DNA of 64,000 nt, from the NCBI GenBank assembly GCA_934630815.1, contig CAKTWI010000005.1:25400-89399 (forward strand), read 5' to 3'. The notes beneath the pieces are model-generated. The model made no database searches and was not told the origin of the DNA. It saw only the letters and a list, made by a program, of their open reading frames with translations. Positions within the stretch are counted from its first letter, which is position 1. Every line of letters starts with the position of its first letter. The DNA comes from an uncultured Senegalimassilia sp. Its GTDB lineage: Bacteria > Actinomycetota > Coriobacteriia > Coriobacteriales > Eggerthellaceae. Positions 57,433-64,000 of the stretch are shown here, piece by piece. Position numbers and translations under genes: made by a program.

Positions 57433-57467
57433 AAAAAAGCCGGAGGCGGCAAATCGCGCTCCGGCCA
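57433..57467 (-). terminator. terminator of tRNA-Arg
   Basis: On the minus strand GCCGGAG / CTCCGGC stem followed by TTTTTT. Confidence 0.85.
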
Positions 57468-57475
57468 GAAAATCC

Positions 57476-57551
57476 TGGCGCGCCCAGCAGGACTCGAACC
57501 TGCAACCGTCGGATTAGAAGTCCGATGCTCTATCCGTTGAGCCATGGGCGC
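57476..57551 (-). tRNA. tRNA-Arg (TCT)
   Basis: 76-nt cloverleaf on the minus strand with CCA; acceptor GCGCCCA pairs with TGGGCGC; anticodon loop CTTCTAA gives TCT, reading AGA/AGG. Confidence 0.96.
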
Positions 57552-57564
57552 ACAAAACGCCGTT

Positions 57565-57570
57565 ATTATA
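57565..57570 (-). promoter_or_regulatory. -10 box of tRNA-Arg
   Basis: Minus strand reads TATAAT, 14 nt before the tRNA 5' end. Confidence 0.55.
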
Positions 57571-57902
57571 CCGCAAACCTGCAAAGACACGTAGGCTTGC
57601 GAGACGTCATGACTAAAACAATCTGCTTTACCACCAAAACGTCTGGATGAAAACAGCGAACAAGCGCCGAATCAAGGTAATAGGTGACTCGCATCAAGGC
57701 TTCGCCGAATTCTTGTAGAGCGTGTCGTATGATTTGCGGCGGGAAATAGATCGCGGGAGGAAGTCGGTCGTTCGGTTGTGTATCAACAACCTATAGCGTT
57801 TTCAGCTATGTATCGCCCTGAAACGCTACCAGCCATAGTGGTATAGAGTCTCTCTATCAATGGTTTTAAAGACCATAAGCGTCCGTGCATCGAAATTGCG
57901 CG

Positions 57903-57928
57903 ATGCATTATTTCCTATATTTATGCAT
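57903..57928. promoter_or_regulatory. paired ATGCAT boxes upstream of arcA
   Basis: ATGCAT at 57903-57908 and 57923-57928, two helical turns apart in an AT-rich stretch. This resembles the layout of paired operator half-sites, for example for ArgR, but the match to known ARG boxes is loose. Confidence 0.35.
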
Positions 57929-58168
57929 ATCTAGGGTTTCGCAAGAAATCGTCTATGGGTCGACATGGCTTCAAGTAGGGTGCAGGAAAATTATGCAACT
58001 GCACAAGTAAACTATCGTGAACCAAAGTGAATGTGAAGGGGATGTGTAGAAACGTGATTGAAACAAAGCCGGAAATTTATCGTTTTCGCAGGTCATCCTG
58101 AAAATATCGTTTTGAGAAATTTTGGTAGTTGCTTTTCATTGTGAAGCGTGAGAAGTTTGTTTTGCAGT

Positions 58169-58198
58169 CGGAACGCGCGGTGCGCAACGGGCGTTCCG
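58169..58198 (+). promoter_or_regulatory. arcA leader hairpin
   Basis: CGGAACGC pairs with GCGTTCCG across 14 nt, 47 nt before the arcA ATG. The same stem sequence recurs in the arcA-arcB gap. Confidence 0.5.
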
Positions 58199-58244
58199 CT
58201 TCTAAGAAGTCCGAAAATGCATAAAAGGCATAAGGAGGGTTTTC

Positions 58245-59462
58245 ATGGCAGGCGTAAACGTCAAGAGCGAAATCAAGCCCTTGAAGAAGGTTCTGTTGCA
58301 TCGCCCTGGTAAAGAGCTGCTGAACCTCACGCCGAACACGCTCGAAGAGCTGCTGTTCGACGACATCCCGTTTCTGAAGGTTGCCCAGGCCGAGCATGAT
58401 GCTTTTGCTCAGGCTCTTCGCGACAACGGCGTGGAGGTCGTGTATTTGGAGAACCTCATGGCCGAGGTGCTCGATGCTAATCCGGCTCTGCGTGAACAGT
58501 TCCTGAAGCAGTTCATCGAAGAGGCCGGTATCCGTACCGAGCGTTATCAGAAGATTCTCTTCGATTACCTGAACGACAACTACAAGACCAACATCGACTT
58601 GGTTCTGAAGTGCATGGAGGGCGTTAACCTCACCGAGCTGCACACCGACAAGTCCAACTCCTTGGTTGACCTGGTGTCCGAGTCTTCCAAGATGGTCATC
58701 GCCCCGATGCCGAACCTGTACTTCACTCGCGACCCGTTCGCGATGATCGGCAACGGCGTTTCCATCAACCGTATGTACGCTGTCACGCGTAACCGCGAGA
58801 CCATCTTCGCTGAGTACATCTTCACGTATCATCCCGATTTCAAGGATGTGCCGCAGTACTACAGCCGTTACAGCGCATTCCATATCGAAGGCGGCGATAT
58901 CCTCAACATCAACGAGCATACGCTGGCCATTGGTATCTCTCAGCGCACCGAGCCGGATGCCATCGACGAGATCGCCCACAACATCTTCAAGGACGAGACC
59001 TCGCCGGTTGACACTATCTTGGCGTTCAACATCCCGAACAACCGTGCAATGATGCACCTTGACACCGTGTTCACCCAGATTGATGTTGACAAGTTCACCA
59101 TCCATCCCGGTATCATGGGCCCGCTGACCGTGTTCGAGATCACCCCCGAGGGCGAGGGCATCAAGGTTAAGGAGACCTCCGGTACGCTCGAGGAAGTTCT
59201 CGAGAAGTACGTGGGCATGCCTGTCACTCTTATTCCTTGCGCTGGTGGCGATCGTATCGCCGCAGAGCGTGAGCAGTGGAACGACGGCTCCAACACGCTG
59301 TGCATCGCTCCTGGTCGCGTGGTTGTTTACGAGCGCAATGATGTCACGAACGCGCTGCTGCGCAAGAACAACATCGATGCTATCGAGATCCCCTCGGCCG
59401 AGCTGTCCCGCGGCCGTGGCGGCCCCCGCTGCATGAGCATGCCGATCTGGCGCGAGGACTAG
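58245..59462 (+). CDS. arcA: arginine deiminase
   Basis: 405-residue arginine deiminase converting arginine to citrulline and ammonia, first step of the energy-yielding deiminase pathway. LKKVLLHRPGKELLNLTP, MPNLYFTRDPFAMIG, FHIEGGDILN (catalytic Glu/His region), and the nucleophilic Cys in RGGPRCMSMPIWRED are all present. AAGGAGGG sits before the ATG. Its codon use, like arcB and arcC, leans to a small preferred set (AAG, CTG, GAG), suggesting strong expression. First gene of arcA-arcB-arcC; arcD is not in the window. Confidence 0.97.
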   Translation: MAGVNVKSEIKPLKKVLLHRPGKELLNLTPNTLEELLFDDIPFLKVAQAEHDAFAQALRDNGVEVVYLENLMAEVLDANPALREQFLKQFIEEAGIRTERYQKILFDYLNDNYKTNIDLVLKCMEGVNLTELHTDKSNSLVDLVSESSKMVIAPMPNLYFTRDPFAMIGNGVSINRMYAVTRNRETIFAEYIFTYHPDFKDVPQYYSRYSAFHIEGGDILNINEHTLAIGISQRTEPDAIDEIAHNIFKDETSPVDTILAFNIPNNRAMMHLDTVFTQIDVDKFTIHPGIMGPLTVFEITPEGEGIKVKETSGTLEEVLEKYVGMPVTLIPCAGGDRIAAEREQWNDGSNTLCIAPGRVVVYERNDVTNALLRKNNIDAIEIPSAELSRGRGGPRCMSMPIWRED

Positions 59463-59492
59463 ATTTCTCGTTGCGCAGAGCGCATAATCTCA

Positions 59493-59606
59493 GTATCCAT
59501 GTAGGATACGAATCCTGAGGAATCAGGAACCCTTATTAGGTTTTTCCCGGAACGCATGTATATGCGTTCCGGTTGAAACAGCAGGCTGAAACTTGGCGCG
59601 GCCTGC
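59493..59606 (+). promoter_or_regulatory. structured RNA in the arcA-arcB gap
   Basis: Consecutive hairpins: GTATCC / GGATAC (59493-59509), TCCTGA-GGAA-TCAGGA with a GNRA-type tetraloop (59513-59528), a weak AACC / GGTT stem with T-run (59528-59545), CCGGAACGCAT / ATGCGTTCCGG (59547-59572) and GCAGGC / GCCTGC (59581-59606). May be RNA-processing or attenuation signals. Confidence 0.5.
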
Positions 59607-59647
59607 ATTTATAAGTTCTTGTTAACTTGCTATCGAAAGGAATTACC

Positions 59648-60643
59648 ATGCCTGTAAGCCTGAGCGGTCGTCATTTCCTGCGTCTCCTGGACTTCTCCAC
59701 CGAGGAGATCGAGTACCTGCTGAAGCTTTCCAAGAACTTCAAGGACATGAAGCGTGCCGGCGTGCCGCATCGCTACCTTGAGGGCAAGAACATCGTGCTG
59801 CTGTTCCAGAAGACCTCCACGCGTACCCGTTGCGCATTCGAGGTTGGCGCTATGGACCTGGGCATGGGCGTGACCTACCTGGATCCCAACAGCTCCCAGA
59901 TGGGCAAGAAGGAGTCCATCGAGGACACCGCTCGCGTGCTCGGTCGCTTCTATGACGGCATTGAGTTCCGCGGCTTCGCTCAGACCGACGTCGAGGACCT
60001 GGCTGCCAACGCTGGCGTGCCGGTTTGGAATGGCCTGACCACCGAGTGGCATCCCACCCAGATGCTGGCTGACGTTCTCACCATGCAGGAGAACTTCAAC
60101 TACGATCTGAAGGGCCGCACCGTCGTCTTCATGGCTGACGCCGCCAACAACGTTGCCCGTTCCATGATGGTCGTTTGCGCGAAGCTCGGCATGAACTTCG
60201 TCGCTTGCGCCCCCGAGACCAACTGGCCCGAGGCCGAGCTGGTCGAGGAGTGCCGTGCCATCGCCGCTGAGCATGGTGCCACCGTCAAGCTGACCGCTGA
60301 CGTGAAGGAAGGCTGCACCGACGCCGACGTCATCTACGCTGACGTGTGGGTGTCCATGGGCGAGCCCGACGAGGTCTGGGGCGAGCGCATCAAGAACCTC
60401 GAGCCCTACCGCGTGACCAAGGAGGTCATGGGCTACGCTAAGAAGGACGCTATCTTCCTGCACTGCCTGCCCAGCTTCCATGACACCAACACCACCATCG
60501 GTGCCCAGAAGGCCGAGCAGTTCGGCATCACCGAGATGGAGGTTGCTGACGACGTCTTCGAGTCCAAGCAGTCCAAGGTCTTCGACGAGGCCGAGAACCG
60601 CATGCACACCATCAAGGCTGTCATGTACGCAACCCTGAGCTAA
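59648..60643 (+). CDS. arcB: ornithine carbamoyltransferase, catabolic
   Basis: 331-residue carbamoyltransferase turning citrulline and phosphate into ornithine and carbamoyl phosphate. FQKTSTRTRCAFEVGAMDLG binds carbamoyl phosphate; DPNSSQMGKKESIEDTARVLGRFYDGIEFRG, WHPTQMLADVLTM and HCLPSFHDTNT (usually HCLPAF) bind ornithine. The length and context between arcA and arcC mark it as the catabolic enzyme, though argF-type synthesis cannot be excluded by sequence. AAAGGA before ATG at 59648 sets the start. Confidence 0.95.
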   Translation: MPVSLSGRHFLRLLDFSTEEIEYLLKLSKNFKDMKRAGVPHRYLEGKNIVLLFQKTSTRTRCAFEVGAMDLGMGVTYLDPNSSQMGKKESIEDTARVLGRFYDGIEFRGFAQTDVEDLAANAGVPVWNGLTTEWHPTQMLADVLTMQENFNYDLKGRTVVFMADAANNVARSMMVVCAKLGMNFVACAPETNWPEAELVEECRAIAAEHGATVKLTADVKEGCTDADVIYADVWVSMGEPDEVWGERIKNLEPYRVTKEVMGYAKKDAIFLHCLPSFHDTNTTIGAQKAEQFGITEMEVADDVFESKQSKVFDEAENRMHTIKAVMYATLS

Positions 60644-60664
60644 GTCTCTAGGTTCCGAACTAAC

Positions 60665-60693
60665 CGTTGCGCCGCCCCCGTGGCGGCGCAACG
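60665..60693 (+). repeat. hairpin after arcB
   Basis: CGTTGCGCCGCC / GGCGGCGCAACG, 12-bp perfect stem with a 5-nt loop and no T-run; possible 3' stabiliser of the arcAB mRNA. Confidence 0.6.
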
Positions 60694-60712
60694 AATTGCA
60701 TCGAAATCCCTT

Positions 60713-60760
60713 GCCAACCTATGACGATATTTCGTCCCATTTCAATGGGTTGGCTTTTTT
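60713..60760 (+). terminator. three-way-junction terminator between arcB and arcC
   Basis: Outer stem GCCAAC (60713-60718) / GTTGGC (60749-60754) encloses two small hairpins, GACGA / TCGTC (60723-60736) and CCAT / ATGG (60737-60748), and is followed by TTTTTT. It lies 22 nt before the arcC ATG and would lower arcC expression unless read through. Confidence 0.65.
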
Positions 60761-60781
60761 ATTCCTAAAAAGGAGGCAATC

Positions 60782-61735
60782 ATGCCCTACGCAAAAGGTG
60801 ACGGTCCTTCCGTAGTCATCGCCCTCGGCGGCAACGCTCTCGGCAACAGCCCGCAGGAGCAGCTCGAGCTGGTGAAGAACACCGCAAAGCACATCGTCGA
60901 CATGATCGCCGATGGCGTGAACGTCGTCGTCTCCCACGGCAACGGCCCCCAGGTCGGCATGATCAACAACGCTTTCGCCTACGCCGCCGCCAACGACGGC
61001 AAGACCCCTGAGATGCCTTTCCCCGAGGCCGGCGCTATGTCCCAGGGCTACATCGGCTATCAGCTGTCCCAGGCCATCCTGAACGACCTGAAGGCCCGCG
61101 GCATCGACCGCTCCGTCGCCAACGTCATCACCCAGACCGTCGTGAACCCCGAGGACCCGGCGTTCCAGAACCCCACCAAGCCCGTCGGCGCCTTCATGAC
61201 CGAGGAAGAGGCCAAGGCCAAGGCCGCTGAGACCGGCTGGACCTTCAAGGAGGACGCCGGCCGCGGTTGGCGTCAGGTCGTCGCCTCCCCGAAGCCCGAG
61301 CGCATCGTTGAGTTTGACGCCGTGAAGGACCTCATGGACAACGGCTACATCGTCGTCTCCACGGGTGGCGGCGGCGTGCCGGTCTTCGAGACCGAGAACG
61401 GCTACGAGGGCGTTCCCGCCGTCATCGACAAGGACCGCTCCTCCGCCAAGCTGGCCGCCGACTTCGGCGCCGACATGCTGGTCATCCTGACTGCCGTCGA
61501 GAAGGTCTGCATCAACTTCAACAAGCCCGACCAGGAAGAGCTCTCCACGATGACCGTGGCCGAGGCCCGCGAGTACATCGCCCAGGGCCAGTTCGCCCCC
61601 GGCTCGATGCTGCCCAAGGTCGAGGCCTGCATCGAGTACGTCGAGGCCTTCCCGAAGGGCAAGGCCCTCATTACCTCCCTCGAGTGCGCCGCTGCCGGCC
61701 TCGAGGGCAAGACGGGCACCGTCATCGTTGCTTAA
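60782..61735 (+). CDS. arcC: carbamate kinase
   Basis: 317-residue carbamate kinase making ATP from carbamoyl phosphate and ADP, the energy-yielding last step. VVIALGGNALG, VSHGNGPQVGM, VVSTGGGGVPV, VIDKDRSSAKLAADFGADMLVILT and PKVEACIEYVE are family motifs. AAAAGGAGG lies before ATG. It is the last arc gene and is followed by its own terminator. Confidence 0.97.
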   Translation: MPYAKGDGPSVVIALGGNALGNSPQEQLELVKNTAKHIVDMIADGVNVVVSHGNGPQVGMINNAFAYAAANDGKTPEMPFPEAGAMSQGYIGYQLSQAILNDLKARGIDRSVANVITQTVVNPEDPAFQNPTKPVGAFMTEEEAKAKAAETGWTFKEDAGRGWRQVVASPKPERIVEFDAVKDLMDNGYIVVSTGGGGVPVFETENGYEGVPAVIDKDRSSAKLAADFGADMLVILTAVEKVCINFNKPDQEELSTMTVAEAREYIAQGQFAPGSMLPKVEACIEYVEAFPKGKALITSLECAAAGLEGKTGTVIVA

Positions 61736-62009
61736 TTCGATGACTGGCATTGTTTGCTGATCCTTCCCGTGATTGTGTTTGAACGATCATGGTGCAGCAA
61801 ACGAGGAGAATGAACGATGATGATACTGATTTAGCGTGCGACTTGCGTTCTGATTAGAACATCGATCGTTTTCTGTCCGCTGGTTTCGTTCGTTTGCTCA
61901 TCACGAACGAAAACCTAAACAATCGCTTACTCGCGACAGTGCGTGCGCATGCCCTGTCGCACCTCCTAAAGCCTTTGCCTTTGTTCAAGATTTGATCTTT
62001 GGGCAAGGC
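61736..62009. other. region downstream of arcC
   Basis: About 270 nt with no gene recognised; AT-richer than the flanking genes, with short inverted repeats such as CGAACGAAA/TTTCGTTCG around 61884-61912. No antiporter start is seen. Confidence 0.45.
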
Positions 62010-62050
62010 CCAAAAGCTCCCTCGCATATGCGGGGGAGCTTTTGGTTTTC
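62010..62050 (+). terminator. terminator upstream of argS
   Basis: CCAAAAGCTCCC / GGGAGCTTTTGG with an inner CGCATATGCG, then TTTTC; effective on both strands. Confidence 0.88.
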
Positions 62051-62152
62051 GGTTTACCGTGTTGCCTGGCGACTGTATATCGGATTGTTGGGATAAGCAT
62101 GGTAAGATGCAGAACTATGTATTCGGTGCTAGCTTAAGGAAGTTTTATCAAC

Positions 62153-63865
62153 ATGCAAATTCGCGAAGAACTGGAAAACCTCATTGCGGCTTCCATTGCC
62201 GCTGCTTGTGACGACGCAACGCTGGAGCTGGCTGAGCGTCCTGCTCCGGCACTTGAGCGTCCTCGCGACCTATCCAATGGCGATTGGGCTTCGACCGTTG
62301 CCATGCGTACGGCAAAGCTGGCCCACAAAAATCCGCGCGAGATTGCGCAGATCATCGTTGATCATCTGCCCGAAAACAACATGATTGCGTCTGTTGAGAT
62401 CGCGGGTCCTGGTTTCATCAACATCAAGTTGACGCCTTCTGCGTTCCAGTCCGTTGCTGCTCGTGTGCGTGCAGAGCGTTTCGACTTCGGCAAGGGTACG
62501 TTGCCTGAAGGCACTCCTCATAACGTCAACCTTGAGTATGTGTCTGCCAATCCTACGGGTCCGATGCATGTCGGTCATGGCCGCTGGGCAACGCTCGGCG
62601 ACGCCATTGCGCGCGTAATGCGTCATGCTGGTTATCAGGTATCCGAGGAGTATTACATTAACGACCATGGCGTTCAGATGGATGTCTTCGGCAATTCGGT
62701 TTCCGTTCGCTATATGCAGCTGCTTGGTCACGATGTCGAGATGCCCGAGAAGTGCTACGGCGGCGGCTATGTGAAGGATATCGCCCAGGGCATCATCGAT
62801 CGCGATGGCAACAAGTGGGAGAACGTCAGCGACCAGGAACGCATGGAGGCGTTCCGCGAAATCGCCTATCAGGAGATGCTTGATCTTGCCCGCGAAACCC
62901 TCACCGGTTTTGGTACCACGTTCGATACCTGGTTTAGCGAGCGTAGTCTCTACGAGACCGACGAAAACGGCACGTCGCCCGTTTCCCGCTCTCTTGAGAT
63001 TATGAACGAGAAGGGCTATCTGTACGACAAGGACGGCGCCACCTGGTTCCGCTCCACTGATTTTGGCGATGACAAGGACCGTGTTCTGCTTAAGGAAAAC
63101 GGCGAGTACACGTACTTTATGTCCGATGTGGCCTATCACTACAACAAGATGCAGCGCGGGTTCGATCACCTGATCGACCTGTGGGGCGCAGATCACCACG
63201 GTTACATCCGCCGCTGCGAGGCAATGCTTGCCGCTTGGGGTTATCCGGGTGCGCTTGAGGTTGTGCTGGGTCAGCTGGTCAACCTGTTCCGCGATGGCGA
63301 AGCGGTGCGTATGTCCAAGCGTACGGGCGAGATGGTCACCTTTGCTGAGCTTATCGAAGAGGTTGGCGTGGACGCAACGCGTTTCCTGATGCTCTCGCGT
63401 TCCTCCGATCAGCCTATCGACTTTGATATCGAGGTTGCCAAGAAGAAGGACAACTCCAATCCGGTGTACTACGTGCAATACGCTCACGCTCGTATTTGCT
63501 CCGTGCTGCGTAAAGCTGCAGGTGAAGGTGCCGAGTCGCTGTCCGCCGATGAGCTGGCTGTAAAGGTCATTCCTGCCGATGTCGACCTTAGCGTGCTCAC
63601 GCACGAGTCCGAGATCGCCCTTATGCGCAAGATGGATGACTTTGGCGAGCTTATCGCTCTGGCAGCACGCGACCGCGCTCCGTTCCGCTTGACGCATTAT
63701 GCACAGGAGCTTGCCGGCTTGTTCCATCAGTTCTATACCAATTGCCATATCGTTGGCGAAGATCCCGCCATTCAGAACGCCCGTTTGGCTCTTGCCGATG
63801 CAACGCGTACGGTATTGGCTTTGACGCTCGATCTTATCGGTGTATCCGCTCCCGAGCGCATGTAG
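62153..63865 (+). CDS. argS: arginyl-tRNA synthetase
   Basis: 570-residue class I synthetase charging tRNA-Arg. The N-terminal Add-1 domain (1-110) precedes VEYVSANPTGPMHVGHGRWATLGDAIARV (HIGH form HVGH), WGADHHGYIRRCEAML and the KMSKS-like MSKRTGEMVTF. The C-terminal anticodon-binding domain ends HQFYTNCHIV...ATRTVLALTLDLIGVSAPERM, as in the family. AAGGAAG is 10 nt upstream. It is next to the arginine catabolic operon but has a separate terminator on both sides. Confidence 0.97.
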   Translation: MQIREELENLIAASIAAACDDATLELAERPAPALERPRDLSNGDWASTVAMRTAKLAHKNPREIAQIIVDHLPENNMIASVEIAGPGFINIKLTPSAFQSVAARVRAERFDFGKGTLPEGTPHNVNLEYVSANPTGPMHVGHGRWATLGDAIARVMRHAGYQVSEEYYINDHGVQMDVFGNSVSVRYMQLLGHDVEMPEKCYGGGYVKDIAQGIIDRDGNKWENVSDQERMEAFREIAYQEMLDLARETLTGFGTTFDTWFSERSLYETDENGTSPVSRSLEIMNEKGYLYDKDGATWFRSTDFGDDKDRVLLKENGEYTYFMSDVAYHYNKMQRGFDHLIDLWGADHHGYIRRCEAMLAAWGYPGALEVVLGQLVNLFRDGEAVRMSKRTGEMVTFAELIEEVGVDATRFLMLSRSSDQPIDFDIEVAKKKDNSNPVYYVQYAHARICSVLRKAAGEGAESLSADELAVKVIPADVDLSVLTHESEIALMRKMDDFGELIALAARDRAPFRLTHYAQELAGLFHQFYTNCHIVGEDPAIQNARLALADATRTVLALTLDLIGVSAPERM

Positions 63866-63891
63866 GCTTCTACTAAGCTCAACTGTTCAGT

Positions 63892-63921
63892 AAAATGGCC
63901 GCCCTTTTGGGCGGCCATTTT
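63892..63921. terminator. terminator of argS
   Basis: AAAATGGCCGCCC / GGGCGGCCATTTT: 13-bp perfect stem with T- and A-runs, so it can act in both directions. Confidence 0.93.
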
Positions 63922-63954
63922 GTGGCTTATAGGACAAAATGTGTGTCTGATTTA

Positions 63955-63985
63955 GAGGCATCGGCGCAGGCTGATGCCTCTTTTT
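63955..63985 (+). terminator. second terminator 33 nt after the argS terminator
   Basis: GAGGCATC / GATGCCTC stem and TTTTT. No gene lies between it and the first terminator. Confidence 0.8.
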
Positions 63986-64000
63986 CGTTTGTTTAAATTC

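Larger units (their letters stand above)
57571..58244. other. long arcA upstream region with palindromes
   Basis: About 670 nt, AT-richer than the genes. No ORF is supportable. It holds: a hairpin 57794-57828 (TAGCGTTTTCAG / CTGAAACGCTA), an imperfect palindrome 57860-57876 (ATGGT...ACCAT), two ATGCAT boxes at 57903 and 57923 spaced exactly 20 nt, and a CGGAACGC / GCGTTCCG hairpin at 58169-58198 close to arcA. I could not fix the promoter. Confidence 0.55.

Overview
The window is chromosomal DNA of a high-GC actinobacterium. The gene content and order (obg-proB-proA-nadD-rsfS, ftsEX-S41 protease-RNase R, a fab cluster that uses FabK and ends in a fused accD-accA, smpB-ssrA, and an arginine deiminase operon arcA-arcB-arcC) best fits an anaerobic Coriobacteriia/Eggerthellaceae-type organism. 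That placement is an inference from synteny and protein character, not from a database search. I see no phage, insertion sequence, CRISPR array or plasmid function; the window is mainly housekeeping.

Layout. 1-4260: the end of rlmL (rlmKL), a YczE-type membrane protein, tRNA-Val and tRNA-Met, a LUD-domain protein and trpS. 4490-7784 (minus): a three-gene glycan set (GT4 glycosyltransferase, DegT aminotransferase, small PglC-like phosphosugar transferase). 8001-9467: methionine importer metNI. 9746-14527: glutamine synthetase with an atypical OmpR/GlnR-like regulator, then polA. 14751-21220: rplU-rpmA, obg, proBA, nadD fused to YqeK, rsfS. 21500-24025: a large STAND/SARP-like regulator with its DNA-binding part at the C-terminus. 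24291-30251: secA, prfB, split transketolase. 30308-35379: ftsEX, S41 protease, RNase R. 35600-42624: fatty-acid synthesis fabK-D-G-F-Z-accDA. 42761-50170: SNF2/SWIM helicase, an Ntn-hydrolase, Nudix, NifX-like, DUF523 and YhcH proteins. 50196-52665: M42 aminopeptidase, smpB, an acidic unknown protein and tmRNA. 52895-56710: L,D-transpeptidase, YbaK, murI, rdgB. 56745-57551: tRNA-Pro, tRNA-Gly and, on the minus strand, tRNA-Arg. 58245-63865: arcA-arcB-arcC and argS.

How the genes work together. The fab cluster covers malonyl-CoA formation (carboxyltransferase only), malonyl transfer and the elongation cycle; fabH, acpP and accBC are not here. The arc genes turn arginine into ornithine, CO2 and NH3 with ATP gain; no antiporter gene (arcD) is in view. 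smpB and ssrA together form the ribosome-rescue system. The glycan trio could start and decorate a lipid-linked oligosaccharide.

Most notable: (1) AccD-AccA carries about 220 extra N-terminal residues, including a stretch resembling the N-terminal domain of biotin carboxylase; (2) release factor 2 has S-P-T where RF2 normally has S-P-F, in a window where TGA is the rarest stop codon (8 of 51) and TAG the commonest (24 of 51); (3) the arc operon is threaded with RNA hairpins, including a stem sequence shared by the arcA and arcB leaders and a three-way-junction terminator before arcC; (4) a regulator with inverted SARP architecture; (5) several genes whose -10 box lies 6-7 nt before the ATG, suggesting leaderless mRNAs.
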